From assembly GCA_010279815.1 (NCBI GenBank), contig QEOQ01000114.1, forward strand, positions 574,255 through 638,254: a stretch of DNA of 64,000 bases, read 5' to 3'. Of this stretch, positions 56,360 through 64,000 are shown in pieces. The stretch's first letter is position 1; each line of letters opens with the position of its first letter. The notes under the pieces are model-generated. The model was not told the DNA's origin. It saw only the letters and a program-made list of their open reading frames with translations, and did not search any database. The DNA is from Brachionus plicatilis (Eukaryota; Rotifera; Eurotatoria; Ploima; Brachionidae). Both the position numbers and the translations under genes were made by a program.

Positions 56360-56614
56360 CTGTTGCAGTTATTATTATTATTATTTCCCATAAATTTATT
56401 TTCAAATAATGTAAACAATTTTTGATAATTTTGCTAAGATATCTTTAAAAATTGAATTTTTTTCATAATATTTTATAAAATTCATGTCAAAAAATTAAAT
56501 TTAATTAAAATAAATGAAAATTATTCGGTCACGTGATTTTTTCTGTAATTTAAGCATCTCTTATTAAATTTATTGATTAAAAAATTAAAACAGTTGACAA
56601 AAAAAATTACTAAC

Positions 56615-56703
56615 CCTCGAACGAATATCAAAATAAACTTATCTTGGACAAACCGAACCATAAAATGGCTTGTTGATCCATTTGACACTATTTTAAAATT
56701 AAG
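56615..56703 (-). CDS. Candidate internal exon (B), unknown protein
   Basis: On the minus strand, a good acceptor TTTGTTTGCTCAG is followed by 89 nt open in phase 0 (LNFKIVSNGSTSHFMVRF, VQDKFILIFVRG) and a donor GG|GTTAGT. It joins in frame with the candidate exon at 57454-57505, whose donor leaves phase 0. The residues look protein-like and hydrophobic. No family recognised. The exon on its left was not found. Confidence 0.4.
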
Positions 56704-56856
56704 CTGAGCAAACAAATTGTCTTTTTACAAACAGTTGTTTAAATGTCTCAAATTAAAGTCAAGTTACCGACTTTAATTTTAATAACTTGGACTTAAAAAT
56801 CGTTTTTAACTCAAAACATATATTTGAATTTTTACCGCTCCATGCAGTCATGATCA

Positions 56857-57149
56857 CGGCCACATGATCTTTTTGCCGTTCCAGGTACTTATTATGGCGG
56901 CCACATGATCTTTTTGCCGTTCCAGGTACTTATTATAGCGGCCACATGATCTTTTTGCCCTCCCAGGTACTTATTATAGCGGCAACATGATCTTTTTGCC
57001 GTTCCAGGTACTTATTATAGCGGCCACATGATCTTTTTGCCGTTCCAGGTACTTATTATGGCGGCCACATGATCTTTTTGCCGTTCCAGGTACTTATTAT
57101 AGCGGCAACATGATCTTTTTGCCGTTCCAGGCACTAATTATAGCCGCCT
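56857..57149 (+). repeat. 41-bp minisatellite, about seven units
   Basis: CCAGG starts recur at 56881, 56922, 56963, 57004, 57045, 57086 and 57127, an exact 41-bp period. Units read CCAGGTACTTATTATAGC, then GGCCACATGATC and TTTTTGCCGTT, with A/G and GGCCAC/GGCAAC variants. AAGTC-type sequences border it on both sides (56755-56800, 57175-57250), so it appears to sit inside a member of the hAT-like family. There are no spacers between units. Confidence 0.92.
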
Positions 57150-57453
57150 ATTTTAGTCACTAAAATTAAATTTTTTGACTTGGACATTTAAAAAAAAATG
57201 AAAAAAAAAATTAATTCTGGTCTTTTACTTGACTTAAAACTTGTAACTGTTTTTTTATTTAATTAAAATTCTAATTTGTATTTTTTTTGCCATTTTTAAT
57301 ATTTCTACGGATTATTGTTTAAACTTTAGGAACAACAAAATTTAAAAAAAATCACTATTTTGCAAATTTATATCTCATTTAAATGAAAATAATGAAAATA
57401 AGGGTTCGAAAAAAGGAATTTTTTCTGGGTAAATATTTCGTTGTTTTACTTAC

Positions 57454-57505
57454 AGTAAATTTTGGGGCTTCCACAACTTTCGGCTCATTTTTTTTTGACT
57501 TTTGA
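57454..57505 (-). CDS. Candidate exon (A), unknown protein
   Basis: An acceptor with branch-like ATTAAC and TGTGGCAG precedes 57505; a consensus donor ACT|GTAAGT ends the exon at 57454. In the frame compatible with exon B it reads QKSKKNEPKVVEAPKFT. The alternative frame starts at ATG 57560 (MDGLFKSFFCMWLLLTVAVK, signal-peptide-like), but it would stop soon after joining exon B. So either the upstream exon is unseen, or the ATG frame uses another partner. Confidence 0.35.
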
Positions 57506-57889
57506 CTGCCACAGTTAATAATAACCACATACAAAAAAATGATTTGAATAGTCCATCCATGCACAAACACGAAGCTTAAAACCAAAATTGTATTGTATCA
57601 ACTTGACCGACCAGACTCACCTCTAATAATTAATTCTAATCACTTTCAAATATTGCAAAACTAATAAAAAGCTTTAACAAAATATTTACTCAAAAATGTC
57701 TTTATTAGATTTAAAGTAGTCAAATATCCAAACAAACCAAGCAAAAAATCACTTGCCTTAAATACCGAGCAGCTATATTTTGCTGCCAAAATCCACCTGT
57801 TCAATTTTCTCGAAATTAATCTCGTGTTTAATGCACACAACCGGTAACTATGGTTTTTAAAACAAAAAAAAACTTCCAAGTACACATAA

Positions 57890-60800
57890 ATCGGAGAACA
57901 ATATTTGTTTCCGTCTTAGGTATTTCTTGTCTTAAACTCAAGTTTGGCTTGTTCACAATCGGGCTTAGAAATAGTTTATTATTGAAGTCGTAATCTCGAC
58001 TTACAACTAAAATCTAGCCATAAACATAAATTGCCTATCTTATCTAGAACAATAAATTTTATGGAAGAACACTAATACACAAATTCCCACCGAGCAATTG
58101 TTCCGATTTTAAAAGCTACTAATTTCTTTTTTGGCTTATTGCATAATTTACAATTCGAAAGGTTACATAACCATCGCTATTTGCTCAAAAGTCCTTGCAA
58201 AAAAAAAATGTGCCCATAGCAAACCGTTCAAAAAACATAATTTGAAAAAAAATTCAAAATAAAATAACAAAATATGATGGTGAAAAAAAGAATAAAAATT
58301 TATTTACCAAAATAAATATTTTAATTGCTTTTTTTATTCAATTAACAAAAAAGGTACTCGTATAAATAATTGTAGGATTATTGGGACTATAGACTAATTA
58401 ATCGATGTTATCCGAGTGGATAATGACTAGAAGACCTGGGTGAAATATTTTCATATTTAGAATTGTGCAATCTTTGTTTTTAGATGGTTAATTTAGTCGA
58501 AGTCTTAGAAGCTAGAGTAGGCAAATATTTGGACTCGGACGCTTTGTGGACTTAAGCTATGAAAATCGATTAAAATGTTGTCATCTTAAAAAATTAAATA
58601 TTTGTTGATCTTTATTTGGTTTCTACTAAAATGCTCAAGTTGAAACAAGTTTTTAACTCGTTCGGTTTCTTTTATTCAAATTTTAATTACTAAATCCTTA
58701 GAAGTAGGCATTTATTGACATTGAAACGAGATTAAAATTCACAAAATACTCGTTGCTAATAAAACCTGAGCATTTAAATCAAAATTTCAAATACGATCAG
58801 GTGAAATTGAACGCCGCCAAGTCATTCTAGGATTAGGACTCAGCTTAATCCGCATTTATTAGTTATCAAGTGTAGAATGAACTTTTGAACAAGCTTTAAA
58901 TTAATTTTAAACAATTTGAGCTTTTTTGATATATCGTGATTTAAAAATCGATTTAGTCATTAATTTTTAATTAAAAAATTTGTTTAAAGTTATTTCATTA
59001 CACTGAATTAAGAATTAACAAACATAATCCTTAAAAAATACATCAACTAATTTTGTTTTACTTTTTTTTTTTATTTTGTCAATTAAAAAATAAATTAAAA
59101 TAAAAAATTATAATTAACGTTCTCTGATCATTTATTTTTTTAAATTAATTATGGCTGGTTTTTAACTTGAGAATTTTTTTTAAGGAAAACGTCAAAATAA
59201 AATTGAAAATGTTCTTGATGGAAAAAAATTTTAGAATAATAAAAATTATTTAGTAAAATTGAATTGTTTTTACTTCAAAGTTTATTGAAAAATGGTAAAA
59301 AAAAAAAAAAAAACTTGTCATATTTTACATTTTATCATTTTATCGGTCTGTTCAATTTACTGAGGTTGTTCTTTTTTAAAAATTTAAAAATAATTAAAAA
59401 AAGGTAAATACTTGTTTTATTATATTTTAAATATTTAAAATGCTTTAGAAGAAAAAATCAAAGAGGAATAATTAGTTTGAAATTTTTTTAAAAAATAAAA
59501 AATAAAGCCTCCTGGCTTAAAAATTAATTCTAAATAAGTAATTGATAGAAGTATAAATTTAATTATTTAAGAGGTAAAATATTTTGCTCTTTAAAAAAAG
59601 TAAAAAAAATTAAATTTTTGTTTTAGTAGGATACTTTATTAAAAAAAAAATTGGAAAATAAATTTTAAATTAACCAAAAAAATTGTGCTACAAATAATCT
59701 ATATTGATTAAGAAAAATTTGTGATTGAAAAAATTTTAAGCCATCAGCAAATCCAGAACTAAATATTTTAATTTACAACCAAAAAGATAATCAACAAAAG
59801 TAAGCATTGAATTAAAAAAAAAATAAAATTCTCAAAAAAATGCAACACAAACCGTACCTTTTTAACCAAAAATAAATTGTTTTATGGACCAATATTTACA
59901 AAAATAAAATATCAATAAATATAAATTTTGATTTTAGATTTGATTAATTAAAAAAAGGAATTAAAGATTTAATTTCTGAATAAAAAATTTTGGTGATACC
60001 TCCTCTTATTGATTAATTTTAATTTTTATTCAATTGTTTTGTTAAATTTAATTCAAATATAAAAAAAAATAAATATAATTACAGTGTTACGTGACAAGAG
60101 GATCTAAACAAAGACTGAACTTTTCTGACAAACCCTAATAAAACCAAATATTTAAGATTTCTAAATAGTTTTTTGCATTCTTGAAGTTCATTTTATTTAA
60201 AAAATAGTAACATTTAAAAAACAAACAATTTTCTCGATTTTCAATTAACGATATCTATAAAATGAAAAAAGTAATAGTAGAGATTTTTAGTTTTTAAAGT
60301 TGAATTTGTCAAATTTAAAATAATATTTGAAATTTTTTAAAATTTTCTTAAAAGATGCCATCATTTAGTATTGAATGTTAATTTAAAATTTACTCTTTTA
60401 GCTTTGATAAGAATTAAAAATAAAAGATAGAAAGCTGGCTTAAAAATTTTTTTAAAACTACTTAAAAATCAATAAAATATTTGATTGATAATTATATTTA
60501 TTAATTTTATAATGATCAAATATTTTATTAATAGATTTTATGATGTTTTTTTTTCAAAATAAAATAATTAAGAATCTAGAAAAATAATGCACTTATCCTG
60601 TTTGGGCTGAAAGTAATTTAGAAGGTTTTTAAAAAATTGACTAGATTTAATTTAAAATTACATATCCATACCGACTAAAATTGACGTAAGACTGCATAAG
60701 ATTTCGGTCTTTTTATAGAAGCATAGAATAGAAAATTTTCTAATTTTATTACAATCCTAAAAAGGATCAATTTTGAATTTAGTTAATAATTCTATATTTT

Positions 60801-61015
60801 TACAATAACTTTTGAACAAAAAGTCACAATTAAATGATCTATCTTTCATTGTAATCCTTGTTTAATTACCTTCTAAGCATTAAATAAATCAAAAAATCTT
60901 AAAATCAAGATTTAAGAGGACACAGGGTCTATTTATGAGAAGCGCATTGGAGAGTCAAAATAAATTTTATAAAGAAAGGCGACTGTGAAATTCGGAGTAA
61001 AAAAATAAAGCAAAA
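57890..61015. other. No supported gene; less AT-rich to about 58.9 kb
   Basis: 57900-58900 has more balanced composition than the rest and could hold the promoter or 5' exon of the candidate minus-strand gene. Short coding-like words occur (for example ERRQVILGLGLSLIRIY at about 58808-58860), but without usable signals. 58.9-61.0 kb is low-complexity AT DNA. Confidence 0.35.
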
Positions 61016-61019
61016 CAAA

Positions 61020-61244
61020 ATGGTTTCAAATTTAAAAAAATTGATAATTTTGAAAATTATATTTAAAAAATTCAAAAAAAGTTTAACTAAGCCTGAAAAA
61101 AAAAGGAGGAAAAAATTAACATTTAGTACTGATTCTATCGATATTCGATTTTTCCTTCAAATTTATTATTATTTTGCTTTTGTTTCATTTAGCCGTATTG
61201 TGAAATTCAGTTCAAAAAGAAAAAATAAAAATCGGATAAATTAA
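61020..61244 (+). CDS. Weak candidate ORF, Lys-rich, 74 residues
   Basis: ATG in fair context (AAAATGG), preceded by a slightly GC-richer leader (60910-61000). The middle KKSLTKPEKKRRKKLTFSTD is highly basic; the rest is hydrophobic and AT-biased. No motif. Chance is likely. Confidence 0.15.
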   Translation: MVSNLKKLIILKIIFKKFKKSLTKPEKKRRKKLTFSTDSIDIRFFLQIYYYFAFVSFSRIVKFSSKRKNKNRIN

Positions 61245-61722
61245 AAAAAAAAAGATTATTAAATTGATTTGAAATTAATGCCTCTTAAATCCATCATGTA
61301 AAAATTAAAAATATTGAGCTTAGATAAAAATAATATTAAATTTTGAAAGTAACTAAGGTTTGATTTAAATTTAAATGATAAAATTTTTTTAGTAGATTTC
61401 TGAATCGGTATCTTGATATCTAAAATGGACAAAAAAACTAAATGCCCAATTTTTGAAGTTGCTGAAGTTAGACAATAATCAAAAGAAATTTTTTTTTTTT
61501 TTCAATTTTAAACCATTGAAAAAATCTATTAAAAAAAAATTTTTCAAAATAAATATTTAATAATTTATTTTCACTTTTTAAGAACATTATTTAAAAAAAT
61601 GATCACGTTATTTTGAATACTAAAAAAGAAAATATTTTGCAAATTTTTTCTTAAATTATTTATTAAATTGTTCAAGCTCTTTATAAAATAAAAAAAATTA
61701 AGAAAAAAAAAACAAAAAAAAA

Positions 61723-61902
61723 TGTCTTATCTTGACAAGACCAGGTGAAAGATGGATTAGAAGAGACTTGGCTGAAATTGCAGGAAAATTATTTACGCTG
61801 AAAATTAAGAGCTCCCATTATCATTTAGAGTTAATGGGGCATAAAATTATTGTGGCACAAATTACACAACTAAATGAAAAACTTGGAAAGAATGTAATTT
61901 AA
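61723..61902 (+). pseudogene. Unknown-protein fragment 1
   Basis: A frame without an ATG reads CLILTRPGERWIRRDLAEIA, GKLFTLKIKSSHYHLELMGH and IIVAQITQLNEKLGK, then a stop: clearly protein-like sequence. The pattern P-G-x-R...L-A-x-I/L-x-x-K-L-x-x-x-I-K recurs in the fragment at 62826-63031. It may be an exon or a decayed transposon ORF. Family not recognised. Confidence 0.4.
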
Positions 61903-62186
61903 CATTGTACTTATGAACAGAATTTTGAATTCTTTTAATAGTTTTTTAAGATAAATTAAGAAAATATAAAATATAAAATATATGGAAATGTCATTATACA
62001 AAGAAGTCTATTTCTTTCTGCTAGTATATTTTTTTCTTCTGCTATTAAATTTTTTTTAACAGCTAGTAAAAAAAATTAATTAATGATAGCTAAATTTTTT
62101 TTATGCTTCCTAAAAAATTAAATAATGAATTACTTAATTAATTAACTTGAAAAATGATATATAAACAAATAATTGATAACTTCAGG

Positions 62187-62377
62187 CAAGCTACTCCTTT
62201 GGAAAATTCGTTTTATCAATATATTAAGAGTATAACGTTTTATCCAATTCTATAAATAGTGAAAACTTATCAAATCCTTTACAATTAGATGAACCGATTG
62301 ATTTAAATTTTGGTCAAAATTATCAAGCTGATGCACAAAAATCTTCAAATGGTCCAAAACGTCGTGGCAGATACTAA
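62187..62377 (+). pseudogene. Unknown-protein fragment 2
   Basis: After an acceptor-like AACTTCAG, one frame reads QATPLENSFYQYIKSITFYP. A second frame takes over (SENLSNPLQLDEPIDLNFGQ, NYQADAQKSS, KRRGRY) to TAA 62375. The frame change and the polar, basic C-terminus suggest a decayed ORF end related to its neighbours. Confidence 0.35.
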
Positions 62378-62825
62378 GCTTAATTTTTTTATTCTCCTTT
62401 TCAACTTTTATATGAATAAAATTTTATAAAAATATTTATGGTTATTTTTTTATACTTTTATTTTTGATATCATAAACATAATTTTAATAGCAAGTGAAAA
62501 AAAATTGCTAGCAGCAGAAGAAATAACGTCCTTGTACAATATTCAAATTCATTTAACTTTTACGATTATCCTAGCTAAATAATTAAAAATAATTAAAAAA
62601 AATTATTTTTTAATAAATATTTAGCTATTCCGTCTATTCCGTCCTAAGATTCTAATCTAAGACGGAAAATGCCTTGTCTGGTTTTTGATTAGTCTGGAAA
62701 AAAAATCTGAAAATTCAGCTGGTTAATTAAAAAAAACTAAAGAATAAAATAAATATTTAAAATTTTTAATTGTTAATATCTACTGCACTTATTATGCTGA
62801 GAATTTTGCAGGTCATTTTATTTAG

Positions 62826-63031
62826 GGGATTAAAATCGAAAGTGTAAAATTTGAAAAATATTTCTCTGATTCAATGGACCATCGTGCTAATTCGCAAAAT
62901 TCAGTTCAATTTGCTTTATGGTTGTTAAATGAAATTAAAAACTCTTACCTGGTCGAACAGTCCATGAACATTTGGCGACCCTTGTTACAAAGAAACTTGT
63001 TTTAGATATCAAGGCAATTATTTTGAAGTGA
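62826..63031 (+). pseudogene. Unknown-protein fragment 3, single frameshift
   Basis: Frame 1 reads IKIESVKFEKYFSDSMDHRA, NSQNSVQFALWLLNEIKNSY. From the CCTGGTCGAACAG region (about 62947) the protein-like reading moves to another frame: PGRTVHEHLATLVTKKLVLD, IKAIILK, ending at TGA 63029. It looks like one protein broken by a 1-base indel. Its end resembles fragment 1. Family unknown. Confidence 0.45.
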
Positions 63032-63034
63032 ACT

Positions 63035-64000
63035 TTCGAAAAAAAATTTTTATTTATTTTTGAAAAATTTCAATTAAATTTAAAAAAGTAATATTTAGAT
63101 TCTAAATAAAAAAAATATAAAATCTAATAATCTGATACAGTCAAAGAAAAAATCTTGAGAAAGAATTTTAATTTTTTTAAAATCAGTTGAAAAAAATAAT
63201 CACATGGTTCATAAAGTTGGTTATAAAAAGTGTCAAATAATCTTCTATGCTTAACAAAAAATAAATATAGAATAAACAATTTAATTTAATAGGAAAAAAT
63301 TTATTTATTTTTTATTCTCATTGAAAAACAATGTGCCTAAGAGTTGTGCTCTCGAATTTTAATTAAATTTGAAATTTTTATCTTTAAGATTTATCTCACA
63401 TAAAGCCAGGGCAGCATTAAAAGCGCAAAATTTTTTTCTTAATTTTTGTTTGTGTATCAACTTCTCTTTATTTTGTTTGTAAGCCAAGATCTAAATGTCA
63501 ATCTATGTTGAGGTTTTAAAAGTACTTTTAAATTTTATTAATCAAAATTTTGAACTAATTTAATTCATTATTTTGGAAAAGTTAATTTGAGAAAAAATAT
63601 TTTAAAGTCAACTTTAGGGTAAAAGTCTTCAAAAATGAATCAAAAAAAATTAATTTCTAAGGATCTATTATTTTATAAAAATTCTTTAAAATTCTGGCAC
63701 TTTAAAATTGATTAAAAGTCTAAGAAAATTTTAAAGCCAATCTAATGCGAATAAAAATTATCTTAATATATTGAAATTAAAAATAGCCTAAGATTTTTGG
63801 TGATGAAAAATTTATTCCTTTTTATGGTAACAAAAAAAACTAGTTTTTCTGACAAATAAATTTTTTAATTGACAATAATGGTCAGTTAAATAATTATGTT
63901 ATTAATATTGAAATAAAAAACCAAATTACTGAACTAAGGAACAAATTAATTTTTTTTTTTTATTGTAATAAAAAAGGTACATAAATAAAATAAGTAATAT
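63035..64000. other. AT-rich stretch without a gene
   Basis: Nothing identifiable apart from low-complexity AT sequence to the window end. Confidence 0.4.

Noticed and set aside
56857..57149. CRISPR-like array appearance
   Set aside because: The 41-bp units are head-to-tail with no variable spacers, in eukaryotic DNA, and the unit relates to a transposon core; it is a minisatellite.
57661..57885. 74-residue minus frame ending near AAG-GCAAGT
   Set aside because: Has protein-like stretches and a GC-type donor match, but no ATG, and its phase does not fit exon A; evidence too thin to call.

Overview
This is eukaryotic, metazoan-type nuclear DNA. It is very A+T rich (by eye about three quarters or more), full of A and T homopolymers, has spliced gene structure, and has one assembly gap (16077-16699). 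The only confidently identified host gene is the 5' coding exon of egalitarian (egl) at 23-1256 on the minus strand. It stands out by balanced base composition and codes for three winged-helix-like repeats. The rest of the gene, including the exonuclease domain, lies beyond the left edge. The organism cannot be fixed from this window. An invertebrate with a compact, AT-rich, transposon-littered genome is likely, and a monogonont-rotifer type would fit (weak guess). The rest is gene-poor DNA holding a few isolated coding-like exons and many transposon remains.

Layout. 1.3-2.4 kb: tandem units upstream of egl. 4.7-5.7 kb: two coding-like islands (minus). 10-12 kb: a pogo-like end and a 780-bp MULE-type MITE with a 9-bp target duplication. 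14.4-14.9 kb: a foldback, then a TATA box and an isolated first coding exon with a splice donor. 15.6-16.7 kb: a hAT-like end running into the gap. 17.7-19.9 kb: a TRIM (miniature LTR retrotransposon, 98-99% LTR identity) between two dispersed repeats. 20.7-21.1 kb: a 41-bp minisatellite and a decayed MULE C-terminus. 24.7-25.9 kb: foldback and hAT-like elements. 26.7-28.6 kb: a small ORF, an older inverted TRIM copy sharing the first copy's 5' flank, and a LINE tail. 28.7-31.1 kb: a pogo-like element and a long-TIR element. 31.2-44.8 kb: a direct tandem duplication of about 6.5 kb whose right 4.0 kb shows no indel between copies, while the left 2.6 kb differs by SNPs, indels and two small insertions; the 420-bp spacer is a LINE reverse-transcriptase relic. 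48.6-53.9 kb: MULE C-terminal relics, foldbacks, and a nearly intact SWIM/AT-hook ORF with one stop. 55-57.2 kb: a LINE 3' end, a CACTG-ended element with a nested hAT-like element, two candidate minus-strand exons, and a seven-unit 41-bp minisatellite. 61.7-63.0 kb: fragments of an unknown protein, with a related motif occurring twice.

How it fits together. Nothing here looks like an operon or defence island. The pieces are a transposon ecology: MULE C-terminal ORFs with a MULE-like MITE; a hAT-like MITE family whose hairpin core appears to have seeded the 41-bp minisatellites; a TRIM family; LINE tails ending in small hairpins plus AAT-type tails; and a tandem duplication that shows filled and empty sites for two insertions. 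Coordinates of repeats are read by eye, and family names without a transposase are inferences from ends and target duplications.
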